DNA of 64,000 bases from Pomphorhynchus laevis (lineage: Eukaryota > Acanthocephala > Palaeacanthocephala > Echinorhynchida > Pomphorhynchidae), in contig WNNJ02003170.1 in the NCBI GenBank assembly GCA_012934845.2, positions 1 through 64,000 on the forward strand. Reading direction: 5' to 3'. This document shows, one piece after another, positions 1-10,083 of this stretch. Made by a program: the position numbers and the translations under genes. Every line of letters starts with the position of its first letter. Position 1 is the stretch's first letter. The notes beneath the pieces were generated by a model. It had not been told where the DNA came from and did not search any database. It saw only the letters and a list, made by a program, of their open reading frames with translations.

Positions 1-10
1 TATATATAAT

Positions 11-1017
11 GTAATGCACGAATGTGCTGAGTAGACAACGGTCCAGGATTTCTTACGAAATACGGCATTTATACTAAATGGTGTTGCTTGATAGACTGGA
101 CTTCGATTCACGACTTTCAGTCACCATGTCACTTCTAGACGACCACTTCAGCATCGAAATGATGAGTACCCGGCAACACTCATCAGTAGAATGAGGTACA
201 TACTGGTCGTTTCGGGTGCCTGTGTGACATTGGGAATAAAGGCGTTTCCGACACTTTGCTTAATTGTCTGAGGCTTGCGCTCTTAACCAGATCGAATTGC
301 TGTGCGGACCATCCTTAAACACTAGGCAGAGGTTGTTGCTGAATTGTCGCTGCACTCGTTGGATCCTAAATGGATACGGCAGGTATAATAGTAATGCACG
401 AATGTGCTGAGTAGACAACGGTCCAGGATTTCTTACGAAATACGGCATTTATACTAAATGGTGTTGCTTTATAGACTGGACTACGATTCACGACTTTCAG
501 TCACCATGTCACTTCTAGACGACCACTTCAGCATCGAAATGATGAGTACCCGGCAACACTCATCAGTAGAATGAGGTACACACTGGTCGTGTCGGTTGCC
601 TGTGTGACATTGTGAATAAAGGCGTTTCCGACACTTTGCTTAATTGTCTGAGGCTTTCGCTCTTAACCATATCAAATTGCTGTGCGGACCATCCTTAAAC
701 ACTAGGCAGAGGTTGTTGCTGAATTGTCACTGCACTTGTTGGATCCTAAATGGATACGGCAGGTATAATAGTAATGCACGAATGTGCTGAGTAGACAACG
801 GTCCAGGATTTCTTACGAAATACGGCATTTATACTAAATGGTGTTGCTTGATAGACTGGACTTCGATTCACGACTTTCAGTCACCATGTCACTTCTAGAC
901 GACCACTTCAGCATCGAAATGATGAGTACCCGGCAACACTCATCAGTAGAATGAGGTACACACTGGTCATTTCGGTTGCCTGTGTGACATTGTGAATAAA
1001 GGCGTTTCCGACACTTG
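11..1017. repeat. 380-bp tandem repeat, about 2.65 copies
   Basis: Three successive units start at 11, 391 and 771, each opening with GTAATGCACGAATGTGCTGA, so the period is exactly 380 bp. Units differ by scattered substitutions only, and the array is cut off in the third unit at about 1017. The short ORFs inside are not conserved as proteins. A 50-60 bp part of the unit (around the motif GACTGGACTTCGATTCACGA) recurs in both orientations near 43.4-43.5 kb, so the unit is also dispersed. The left end of the array lies beyond the window start. Confidence 0.9.
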
Positions 1018-1043
1018 ATGACTGAAAGTCACCAAGTGTCGGA
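1006..1043. repeat. 12-bp hairpin closing the 380-bp array
   Basis: The arms TTCCGACACTTG (1006-1017) and CAAGTGTCGGAA (1032-1043) are perfect inverted complements around a 14-nt loop. The loop holds the reverse complement of the GACTTTCAGTCA segment of the repeat unit. This looks like a fold-back junction where the array ends and the next retroelement begins. Confidence 0.7.
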
Positions 1044-1052
1044 AATATATAT

Positions 1053-1895
1053 ATGTATATATACAATATAAACGAACTCCCATCATTACTGCTGTCAAAA
1101 ACGTTGTTGTACGCCGACGATCTTACGGTCCATCGCTGTGTTGTTAATGACCTTGACCGACAAATGTTACAGTCTGATCTCGATACATTGACGTATTGGT
1201 CAGCTGAGAACTGTTTAAGTATTAATGTGACAAAATGTGTATACATGCACATAGGGAATAAGTTTTCGACAACCACCTACTCAATTAAGTTATAACCAAT
1301 TTCTATGGTTCGTCAATATAGAGACTTGAGCGTCGTCGTTTCGGATGATCTATGCACTAGGAAAAATACGGGGCAAATATGTGCTAGAGCAACTCGAATT
1401 CCCGGTATGATTTCTAGATGTTTTAGTAAATTAGAAATTGAGTCATTTAAACTTTTATTCACTACTCTCTGTTCAAGTGTTCTTAACTATTGTTCTCCAG
1501 CATCATAACCAGTTAACAAATCGGAAGAGTTTTGTATTGAACAGGTATCGCGACGTTCTTCTAAACGGTTAACGGGCCTTTATAACCTTACTTATGAGAA
1601 ACGGTTAAGTCACCTTAATATGCATTCATTATCTTCACTTTAAACACTAAATGACCTGGTTGTAGTGTGGCGTGCGATGAGCAATCCTAAGAATCCCGTT
1701 AGAAGTCTATTTCGTACGCGAAATGACTCAAGATTACGTGGTCATCCACTTATGTTACAACGTAAATACTGGTGTAAAAAAAGAAACATTAATTTTGCCG
1801 TGCGTGTCATTCCAGCTTGAAACAGTTTGCCGGCGAAGTGGTGAAGCAAACAAGCAGACGTGGATTTGTATCTACATTGAAGAAACTGACTAATT
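1053..1895 (+). pseudogene. CR1-like LINE, 3' part of reverse transcriptase (decayed)
   Basis: Translation gives the RT catalytic box LLYADDLTVHR, followed by the finger/palm tail (LDTLTYWSAENCLSINVTKC) and, after a frame change near 1300, a DLSVVVSDDL block and the thumb motif LFTTLCSSVLNYCSPAS. Past further stops the C-terminal hallmark RGHPLMLQRKYW and FAVRVIPA-NSLPA is readable to about 1890. This order matches the C-terminal third of CR1/Rex-type non-LTR elements. It lacks an endonuclease domain and has several stops and frameshifts, so it is a dead 5'-truncated copy. The assignment to the CR1 side is from motif style only. Confidence 0.7.
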
Positions 1896-1993
1896 TTTAA
1901 TTACTTTGTTGTTAGTTTCCTTTTTATATTTTAAATTGTGAAGGTATCTATTGAGCTACGCTCGCTGACATTCTTTTTTAAGTTATATTATTA

Positions 1994-3660
1994 TTAAACA
2001 GCCACAATTTTAGGTTCCCTCAAATAGGCCTCAAACAAATATGTTACATTGTTACTGTTATGTATCTGTGGATTGCGATCGGCCCAACACCTATCAGACG
2101 AGATGATAGAGTTAAGCCTTCTATCCGGGCGACGATAGGCAGAGCGGCTTGCTCTTAAGCACATCGAAGCAGATTTGGCCAGTGACATGGATAGACGAGA
2201 TCTGATCCTTGCAATACAAACAGAGTACTGATCATTGGGCTTGTCTGCCAGTTTCTTTGCGATGGTCTTCAGAACCGCAGTATCCTGTGTTCCCATTCCC
2301 CTCAACTGATGACATAATGAACGGAACGAAAGATGAGCGTTCGACAACTTGTACCCATTCAATATATTTTCTTGATTTCCTTCTTTCATGATATTCGTAC
2401 GATGATACGGTACTGGCATTTGAAGGAGCTAATGTATTGAATATGCAAATGTCCAAAAAGGACCGCTCCAGACGTGTGCCAAACAAACCGCTCACAACCA
2501 CATCCAATCGCGCATCAGGATCACGTGTGGTAGTCCCAGCTTCAAAGATAATATTTGGATGAACCGGTTGTAGCACAGGCTCTACTCCAACATCATGGCA
2601 GATTTCGGTTAGCGTTTCTGCAATAATATCTCGAATTATATTATGCCTAATCGTAGGGAGTTCCCCACTTGGACAGGACAGTGCATGATGCATATTCAAT
2701 GTCTCTCCACATGAGCACACGTGAAGCTGTCTGACGGCAGACTTATATCGCACTGATATCGCGTCTCGAAACTCTCTGCAGCTCATGCGACTTTCTTTAT
2801 CGTCAGATAGGGCATACGCAGCCATGATGATGCACCCTTCTCATTTGCAAATTTCAACTCGACTTAACCTCAAGAGATTGCTTGTCTTGCAGAGTACTCA
2901 ACTTTTTCTTTACCTTGATACTTTCTTCATCTCTTAAAGATTTAAATATAGAATGTTCCTCTTCAAAACATTCTTCAGCAGTTTTGCCTGTCAGAAACGG
3001 CTGACAAATTCTGATTGACCTCGAGTTTTCCAGTGCTATGTCAATAGTAGGGTCGCGGATTCCGAGTCCTCAATCTCTCAATGGCAGTCCATAAATGACT
3101 TCCTCCTCTGATGAAGTTGACCCTTTACCCAGTATTTTTGGAATCAGTTCTTTTTGAATTGCATCGCTTAATATCGTAAAGTAAGTTGGTGCCAGTGGAC
3201 ACGTACGCATCACATACAACTAAATTGTAGGGCTTGTGTAAATGCTGAATATGCTACTTGTGCATCTATTTCTGCTATATTCGCTAGTTTCCCAACATCC
3301 GAAACCCACACCTTTACCTTTTCCTCAATCACCTCAGCAACATAGTCATCCGTTCCAATCGGAGATCCCAGCACTTCAGATCCTGTACTTGTCACAATGA
3401 CTCCCGTGCCTTCGAATACTAACAAGGCATCCTTTTCAATCGTTGGATGAACCAATAGCTTGCATTTTGAGGCATTTGTCTTAAAGCCGTAGCCTTGTCC
3501 AATGGTTGTTATTTTCTGCCACACTGATCTAATACTACTTAGATTTCCAATGCAGGTAGCATCATCTGCATACCAGCTGTGAAGAACTTCACGGACTTTA
3601 GCTTTAAGCGACCTACTAAGGGGAATCGTTGCAGCAGCATATGCTAACATTGCCAACGAA
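1994..3660 (-). pseudogene. LINE with restriction-like endonuclease C-terminus, fragment A
   Basis: Read on the minus strand from 3656 it encodes an RT palm: AYAAATIPLSR, then WYADDATCIG, then TNASKCKLLVHP. From 2825 to 2232 follows a cysteine/histidine cluster (CSCGETLNMHHALSC) and the block RDPDARLDVVVSGLFG with FLDICIFNTLAPS. The D-x-D spacing and the FLDICIFN strand resemble the PD-(D/E)XK nuclease fold found after the RT in R2/R4/NeSL-like elements. The tail AKSASMCLRASRSA is at 2100-2200. The pieces are in different frames with stops between (about 2830-3200). Related copies occur at 42.9, 48.2-50.5 and 55.0-55.9 kb, all on the minus strand. Confidence 0.75.
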
Positions 3661-3870
3661 TCTTTCTATGTGAAGCCTTCGCGTATACAGTATATCATCG
3701 TCAATCAGAAGTTCAGCATTATTCAGATAGTAATTTTTTAGAATGAATTGTAGTGAAGGGCATTCTAGTAATAATAATCTTTTTTATTAACTAATTATAA
3801 TTAAAATAATATAATTAATAAATAATTGATTTTTAATCATATTTTTGATTATTAATATGGTTTAAAGAAA

Positions 3871-3912
3871 TATTTATTTTGAAGTGGCAAATGCGTGCCG
3901 GCGCACGCTTAC
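3871..3912 (+). repeat. left arm of inverted repeat flanking P2 copy 1
   Basis: About 42 bp around GTGGCAAATGCGTGCCGGCG match, as an inverted copy with a few differences, the segment at 6297-6345. The two arms enclose the first P2 gene and the 4718-5056 ORF. They may be transposon ends or a host inverted repeat. Confidence 0.55.
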
Positions 3913-4129
3913 ATGACCACGAAAAAATACTTAAATATTTATTAAATATTTCAATAAATATTTAAGAGAAAAATTTCTGATGGAAATTTTTTAACAATTA
4001 ATACATTGTTTTTTATTAATAATAAATAACTACTAAAAATTATTGTTATTTCGTAATGTAATAATTTTGAAATGTTAAACGTATTTTATTCTTCAAATAT
4101 TAACATATGAGATATTCTACTATTTTTAG

Positions 4130-4477
4130 ATGAAATATCTCGCCGCTTATATGCTAGCTAAACTCGGTCAACGTCAAGCGGTTAAACCTGATGAAATAGT
4201 AAAGATTCTTGAAAGTATTGGAATTGAAGCATGCATTAAAAGAGCTACAATAATATGTGAAAAGCTGGACGGTAAAGATTTAAACGAATTGGTAGTTGAA
4301 GGAGATAATATAATGAACAGCATTGGCGGTGTAGCTTCGGGATCATTACCTGTCAGCGGTGATGCGGTTGTTGCGGATAGTGGAAAGCCTGCCGCTAGTA
4401 CAGTTGCAACTAAAGAAGCACCTAAGGAAGAATCAGATGAAAGTGACGATGACATGGGTCTTGGATTATTTGATTAG
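4130..4477 (+). CDS. RPLP2: 60S acidic ribosomal protein P2, copy 1
   Basis: The 115-residue protein matches the usual length (about 110-116) and architecture of eukaryotic P2. It has an N-terminal dimerisation domain starting MKYLAAYMLAKLG, the IVKILESIGIEA helix and LDGKDLNELV; then a flexible Ala/Ser/Val-rich hinge (residues about 66-95); then the acidic tail SDESDDDMGLGLFD. P2 forms P1-P2 dimers on P0 in the ribosomal stalk and recruits translation factors through that tail. The usual tail ends MGFGLFD; here the first Phe is Leu. A pyrimidine-rich TTTTTAG abuts the ATG, so the 5' end is probably made by splicing (a 5' UTR intron or a trans-spliced leader). The coding part is intronless. 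A diverged paralogue is at 8958. Confidence 0.93.
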   Translation: MKYLAAYMLAKLGQRQAVKPDEIVKILESIGIEACIKRATIICEKLDGKDLNELVVEGDNIMNSIGGVASGSLPVSGDAVVADSGKPAASTVATKEAPKEESDESDDDMGLGLFD

Positions 4478-4717
4478 ACAATTCGTCTAAAAAAATGCGT
4501 TTGCTCTTTTCACTTTATATTTTCAATTAAGTCTTAATGACAAGAAAATCTTTCTTAAATTATTAAAGAATTAGGTTCCAGTGAAGTAGTTTTATCAGAT
4601 ACTTCTTACTTTAAATAAGTAGAGGATAACCTTTTACATCTTTGTTAAATTTTGGGCATCGATTTTTCATGTATATTGACTCAACAATACGTCATTTTTG
4701 CTTGCTTTTTGCATAAG

Positions 4718-5056
4718 CTATAATGCCGAAGTTACTTTCTTGAAAATAATGACATGTATTGTTAAAATGCTAGTTAATTTTGGAATCAGGACATATTTTG
4801 TTTGAGTTTTAATCCTGTCTTTGCGCTCACCCAATGGTTTCGACAATTCTGCATCCCATTTGACGGAATGTGCTTCTAATGGAGGTATCCTCTCAGGACG
4901 TTGAACATTTGAATTGTAGTTTACTTTGGATCTCTGTAGGTCATAGTTTGATGTTTCTAGTTGATAAAATCGTAAAATATCGGCAGATTTCTGCTGACCT
5001 TCAAAGACGACAGCTGACCATAATATTGTGGATCTTGTCGTAGTTTCGTCGTGACT
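4718..5056 (-). CDS. unassigned 112-codon open frame without ATG, possible exon
   Basis: From 5056 down to a TAG at 4718-4720 the minus strand stays open for 112 codons, unusual in DNA this AT-rich, and base composition is more balanced than the flanks. It contains no Met. The translation has a Trp-rich start (STILWSAVVFEGQQ), a charged polar middle (NVQRPERIPPLEAHSVKWDA) and KPLGERKDRIKTQ, then a hydrophobic end. I do not recognise the family. AG dinucleotides just before the frame (GATTTAAAG) could be a splice acceptor, so it may be a last exon of a minus-strand gene or a remnant of one. Function unknown. Confidence 0.35.
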   Translation of the reverse strand, partial: SHDETTTRSTILWSAVVFEGQQKSADILRFYQLETSNYDLQRSKVNYNSNVQRPERIPPLEAHSVKWDAELSKPLGERKDRIKTQTKYVLIPKLTSILTIHVIIFKKVTSAL

Positions 5057-5439
5057 TTAAATCTTAACTTTATTTGAAATAATTTAAACTTTTAAGAAAT
5101 GCTAAACTATAACAAGACAATACACAATTAATAACGACGTTTTGGCCATTGATAATGTGACCAAATTATTAATGTTTAGGTCATTATATGCCTGTTAGGT
5201 TTTGAAAATATCAACTATCAATAAGTTTAAAGAATAGAAATCGTTCAAAAATGTTTGATATTTTAAATAAATCAAGCAGCTTTATTTGATCATTACAATG
5301 CGTTATCGTATTTTGGCATTAATTGATTCGATATAATATAATACATATATTATATTATATTCAAATACATACCAAAGTCAAAAGGCTATTCAGAAAAAGT
5401 CAAAAGAGGCAAATAGTCAATCAACGGAGTGGTAAATAT

Positions 5440-5850
5440 CATAACTAAATAGAATAATTTAGCAGAGGTGCTGAATAGCTGCATTGTTCACGTATCCATT
5501 TGCAGCATCGTGATAGTGCTCAAGCGTGGAGCAGTAACGACTTCATCGGGCAACGAATTCCACATGTCAATTCTCATCCTAGGCAGTTTACATTTTTTAT
5601 ATTTTCGGTAATCTGCCAAATCGAGATTTATACAATACTCTACTATGTATCCGCAACCTACCTTCCCAACTAGTGATTACATAAATGTGATAACTCACCA
5701 CACCATTCTACATGTGCCATAGCCAAAGCATTTCCAAAGGTATGAAACTCTCACGTACCGACAGCATTCCAATATGACTAAGACGTAAATGATAATCACT
5801 ACCACCTCAGCCAACACAGAGTCTCGAACCAAAAGTAGTTTAAATTTTCA
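5440..5850 (-). pseudogene. CR1/L2-like LINE 3' relic
   Basis: The minus strand around 5530-5580 reads MRIDMWNSLPDEVVTAPRLST, the characteristic ending of CR1/L2-type RT proteins (consensus W-N-S-L-P-x-x-V-V-x-A). Upstream, to about 5850, the homology is broken by stops. Only a degenerate tail is left. Confidence 0.5.
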
Positions 5851-6296
5851 AACAAAAGCGTTTGAAAATTCGTTGGGTGTTTTTGTCCTCGCTCGCCGTT
5901 CTGATGATAATTAAACAAGAGCTATATATTTCAACAAGATATTGCTTCAACCATATCACCAGCAACATTTATTATTGACATCAAGTTATAATTGTAATTT
6001 CGCCATAATTTGGATTACCAATATGATATATCATCCACTGCTATAAGCCGAAAGACTCAAATGTCGAAATCGAATGGTTCAGGTTGTATTTCGGAATTAA
6101 CCTTTTATATATTTTAAAATTCATTAACTTTTAACTTAATTTAACTTTTATTTTTGATGATTACGTTAATACAAAATTTAATGTTGACATTTGATGTATT
6201 TTTCTTTTGTAATAAAATGATTAGCCAATTGAACGAACAATTTTAATGAATGAACTGAACATACACACTGAACTCTTCTGCTAAATTTATTTGTTG

Positions 6297-6345
6297 GCTT
6301 GTAAGCGCGCCGTTGGCACGCATTTGCCACTCAAAATAAATTTAT
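6297..6345 (-). repeat. right arm of inverted repeat flanking P2 copy 1
   Basis: The reverse complement carries GTGGCAAATGCGTGCC and the GCGCGCTTAC segment shared with 3871-3912. It is a GC-rich island in strongly AT-rich sequence. Confidence 0.55.
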
Positions 6346-6457
6346 CTTATTATTAATACCAGATATTACATATTACGAACACTCGTACATTTTGTATTTT
6401 ATATAATTTTCTATATTATTTTTTATAATTTTATATAATTTTGTCTTTGCGAATCCA

Positions 6458-6682
6458 TCATATTTTATCGGCATAGTTACATTTATTCATCTTTGCTTGA
6501 ACCACTGTCATTTGATGTAATAATCTACTATCTTCTCTCTGAGCTCTATATCGGCACGAAAATACTATTGGCACCATTTCGGCGTTTTCGAACTTTCTGC
6601 TCTTTCGACACTTTAAATTGAGTTCTATTGCGTTTTTTTTATAAAAACCATTGATGTCTCTCTCTAGTTCAGTAATTACCAA
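6458..6682 (-). CDS. hypothetical 74-aa ORF
   Basis: An ATG-started frame of 74 codons with a basic, polar composition. It includes a short Cys/Lys/Arg cluster (LKCRKSRKFENAEM) and a Gln/Met-rich end. No family recognised. It has no obvious splice signals apart from an AAGAAG just upstream of the first Met, and could be chance or a single exon. Confidence 0.22.
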   Translation of the reverse strand: MVITELERDINGFYKKNAIELNLKCRKSRKFENAEMVPIVFSCRYRAQREDSRLLHQMTVVQAKMNKCNYADKI

Positions 6683-6884
6683 CCTTCTTTACATGGCGGC
6701 ACACTATTGAGCTTTATAAATCTTTGCGCCAAATCCACCGTAAAAAATAAATATTTAATACCTCATTTACATTTTAAATTCGAAAATAAATACCATTGAA
6801 CCATTATATGTTTACAATTTCTTCACGACCTACAAAAGTGTCGGGCACAGTCGTTGAAAATCACTTATCGAAAATGTATTTGCA

Positions 6885-6989
6885 ATGAAAACGCTAGCGT
6901 TTCACATTTTTATATTCTCAATCATTTTTACGAACGAAGGATTGTCGAGTTGTAACAGCGAAAATTTATATTATCGACGAAGAAATTAA
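6885..6989 (+). CDS. candidate secreted micro-peptide (34 aa) or first exon of a secreted protein
   Basis: The ATG at 6885 opens a frame whose first residues, MKTLAFHIFIFSIIF, look like a signal peptide h-region, followed by TNEGLSSCNSENLYYRRRN and a stop at 6987. A GT in GAGTTGTAAC (about 6952) could instead be a donor, making this exon 1 of a longer gene. Too short for the call to rest on anything but the hydrophobic pattern. Confidence 0.25.
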   Translation: MKTLAFHIFIFSIIFTNEGLSSCNSENLYYRRRN

Positions 6990-7019
6990 GATTAGTAACT
7001 TGACTGTTCTAAATCGTGA

Positions 7020-8440
7020 AATGGAGGAGCTTCCTCGGATTAAAAACTCGTTAATCTGGTTAACATTACCCCCACAATTCCAATGAAAAAAAGCTATTTT
7101 GACGAATTTTTGAGAAAATTTATTAGTACACAACCTAATAGAGTTATGATTAACTCTGCAAAAGTGATTAATAACTGCAGGATATCCTTTGTATCCTCGG
7201 AATTAGCCACCTCTTTTGCCAAGTTCTTCAAAGAAAATTGTTCCTATAAAGGAACTCTAGTATTAAAGCCTATTATGTCGCCAGTAAAGATTACTAATAT
7301 TATCCCCAACCTAGAAAAGGAAGATATCGCAGAGCTTCAAAAGCGTTATTCCCATTAAAGCATTAGATTTATAAATAACAAAGACGACCAAACTCTTCTT
7401 ATTGCATTCGCAAATACCGAAGAGGACAATGCCCATCTGTCTAATGCAATATTCAATCCTTTTATGGGTTTCAACCTAAACTTTACAATTGCAAGTACGG
7501 ACAATCTTACATTTCCACATTGTAACAAATGTCACCTGTGGGGACACTAAAATTTCACTTGTGGTAGGATGAAGAAATGCAGAGTGTGTGGATCTGATGA
7601 ATCTGTCGATGAAATACAATGTAAACTAGCCCCAAAATGCACGAATTGCGGACTTGAACTTCCCGAATGGTCAAGAAGATGTTCAGCATTCAAGGACTAT
7701 ATGAGAAGACATACAGTGAAGAATAATGTATACTCTCCCTCCTGTAACGGCAAATTCGGTGTGTAACTCATCCGGACCTAATATGGACGAAATATTCAAT
7801 TTCTTTAGAACACTTCAACAAGAAACAGCTCGATCGATTGAATTATTGATTGCCAATTTGGCAAATACACCCTCTAAGCCTTCCATAATCTCTCTTCCTG
7901 CTACTAAACATTCAAAGAAGAGAGCAAAATGAATTCTTCAAGTATAGATTCTAAGAGGAGATTCACCTCCTCTTCCAAGAAACAAATCCTGCCTTCTTCC
8001 AAGACAGTATCTCCTATTACAATTGCGAAGTGGAATGTAAACATCTGGAGATTAGCAGACGGAGTCACGACGGGTAATGAATATAACGCCCGTGAGCAAG
8101 TATCTCTAACTTATCCAACTTGGTGTGGGAAAGGCAACCTTTTTACATCCGGTTCGGACTAGGAGGATACATCCCACTCCAGCTAAATTAACACAATGCA
8201 AAGTAATCATGAGTCTTTTTTACTGAACATCCTTCAGTGGAATTCAGGAAATGCTTATGCTTTAGCCTTTAAACTAGTAGAGATGCAGATGTTATAGTCC
8301 TTCAGGAGATGCGGTCTATCCGTCTCCCTCAGGACATAACTCGATTTATCACATTACTCAATTTATCTACACCACCTTTACTCCATCCATAACCCACACT
8401 CTTCATCTTAATGAAGTCGCATTGCTGTCATGGAGACTAA
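7020..8440 (+). pseudogene. I/Jockey-like LINE: Gag with zinc knuckles and start of endonuclease
   Basis: Between 7083 and 7960 successive frames give a Gag-like protein. An N-terminal segment (7083-7358) is followed by CNKCHLWGH, then CRVCGSDESVDEIQC and CTNCGLELPEWSRRCSAFK, zinc knuckles of the kind found in Jockey/I ORF1. A Ser/Lys-rich stretch ends near 8160. From about 8205 a new frame begins with LLNILQWNSGNA, the start of the apurinic-type endonuclease of ORF2, soon broken by stops (VIVLQEM then SIRLPQD). RT is missing. The same family is represented at 17.1-19.7 kb and about 30.0-30.2 kb. Confidence 0.65.
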
Positions 8441-8790
8441 GATGATGAGATGGGCTAGTGTAGTAATTCACCTCAACAATGTGCGTAACGATGAGACCCG
8501 ATAGCGGTACAGTGTTGTGCCAATCAAGGAAAACATCGAGAAGCCAGTCTTCGATGGTTTGGTCACAGTCTGTGTGCAACTGAAAAACTCAATGACAAAA
8601 GCAGGCCCGAGTATCCAAGTTGATGGTAAACGTCCGAAAAAATGACCAAAGCAGCGATGGCTATACACACTACACAAGGATTTACAAGCTGCTCTATTGC
8701 ACCCAATCTGGGCCCACAACCATGCGAAATGTAAGATGCTTACATTGAGAACCGACTCCGTTTCCATACGGGATTAACGACAAAAGAATA
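8425..8790 (+). pseudogene. RTE-like LINE C-terminal relic
   Basis: Plus-strand frames read KMMRWASVVIHLNNVRNDE, then VDGKRPKK-PKQRWLYTLHKDLQAA and LHPIWAHNHAKC, a decayed version of the RTE C-terminal block ([20 protein letters not shown] in the well-kept copy at 21.8-22.9 kb). It has multiple frameshifts and stops. It ends about 170 bp before the second P2 gene. Confidence 0.6.
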
Positions 8791-8957
8791 AGAAGATGCG
8801 ATGTTTCAAAATTAAGATTATGGGAATTGCAGAAATTGCAAAATATAAACTTTTGATATAAAATTATTTTTTATTAATCAATTTCAATGTTGTGTAACGA
8901 TTAATCTTTCGATTTTTATAATTGTTGAAATTTTTTTCTAGATAACAATCTGAAAAA

Positions 8958-9299
8958 ATGATGTACCTGGCTGCATATTTGCTTGCTGATTCCTGTGGTA
9001 AAACTGGTATAGATTCAAATATGATCATGTCTATTCTAAAAAGTGTATCAATTGGCAGTGCCGACCAGGGCAAAGCTGAAGAAGTTGTAAACAAGCTCAG
9101 AGGCAAGTCTATTAGCGAATGGGCACACGCAGGAGAAGTTAGCTTATCAGCTTTGAGTGGAGCAGTATCTGCTGGGCCTACGCCTGCGGGAGGTAGTGCT
9201 ACTGGCGGAACCACTTCGGCCGCACCTGCCGCAAAAGATGCACCCTCGGAAAGTGAGGAAGATAGCGATGACGAATTGGGGCTTGCCTTGTTTGATTAA
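8958..9299 (+). CDS. RPLP2: 60S acidic ribosomal protein P2, copy 2 (diverged)
   Basis: The 113-residue P2 has N-terminus MMYLAAYLLADSCGKTGI, helices IMSILKSVSIGS and VNKLRGKSISEWA, a Gly/Ala/Thr-rich hinge (about 70-95) and the acidic tail SEEDSDDELGLALFD. The tail departs from the near-universal DDDMGFGLFD: Met is Leu, the first Phe is Leu, and Gly before LFD is Ala. The first of two adjacent ATGs (8958) aligns with the M-x-Y start of the family. TTTTTTTCTAG lies 17 nt upstream, again suggesting a spliced 5' end, and AATAAA signals follow the stop within 25 nt. Whether both copies are ribosomal or this one has specialised cannot be told from sequence. Confidence 0.9.
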   Translation: MMYLAAYLLADSCGKTGIDSNMIMSILKSVSIGSADQGKAEEVVNKLRGKSISEWAHAGEVSLSALSGAVSAGPTPAGGSATGGTTSAAPAAKDAPSESEEDSDDELGLALFD

Positions 9300-9319
9300 A
9301 TAAAAACGACTTTTAATAA

Positions 9320-10080
9320 ATACCGGTTCAATTTTTCTTTTTTATTGTTTAAAACGGATGCATTTAAAATTTGAATTTTTAGTTGGACAAATTTATGAAA
9401 CCATTCTACAATACCTAATGATTTTGAGTATATCAGACGTTGATTAAGAATTTAAAAGTTATTTTAAACTAGAAAACAATCTAAGATTTATTACGTATTG
9501 ATTATATCATGTTTTGATGTTTGGTAATTAATATGAAGAAATAACGTTCGTATCGATTGAATATTTCAAGTTAATTCCAAAATGATTTGATGTAATATTA
9601 TCTAGGTGGCACATAATTCAAATATTGTTTTTAAATTTTGAAAATGAATTGAAACATTTTTCGCCTACATTTTTAACATTTTATGCAATTAAATAAAAAT
9701 ATGACAACACTATTCTGTAAAATAATTGCTTAACGTTTATTTGTACATGTTTGGAAGTATTTTTATCGCAAGCAGGATCAATATTGCTTTTTCCAACATT
9801 TCACGGACTGTAATCTTCATTAATTGTACTAGCTATTGGAATAAGACACTGTTCTAACTTCTATAAATATAGTAAAAAATCGCATAAATATGTAATTATA
9901 ATAACTAATATAATTAGGACATTATAATAAGATAAAAGCTATTATTATAATATCATATTATCATAATATCATAATATTATGTATTATTATCATAATATTT
10001 TTATAATAAGTAAAATCATTTTACTAAATAAAATAATCAATAATAAATACAAACATGGCAAAGGGATTGAACGTTGCAGA
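9320..10080. other. AT-rich intergenic DNA, nothing recognised
   Basis: Beyond the P2 polyadenylation signals I see no coding frame or RNA gene. The end (about 9890-10010) is TAATA-rich simple sequence. Confidence 0.6.
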
Positions 10081-10083
10081 ACT

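Noticed and set aside
541-640. Possible hammerhead in the 380-bp repeat (reverse strand shows ACTGATGAGTG and a GAGT/ACTC pairing)
   Set aside because: No GAAA follows stem II and no helix III can be drawn; only the CTGATGA box matches.
4174-4455. 93-aa minus-strand ORF opposite P2 copy 1
   Set aside because: Ser/Leu-rich antisense shadow of the P2 coding sequence; the plus frame has family motifs along its whole length.
8864-9214. 116-aa minus-strand ORF opposite P2 copy 2
   Set aside because: Antisense shadow of the P2 hinge and N-domain.
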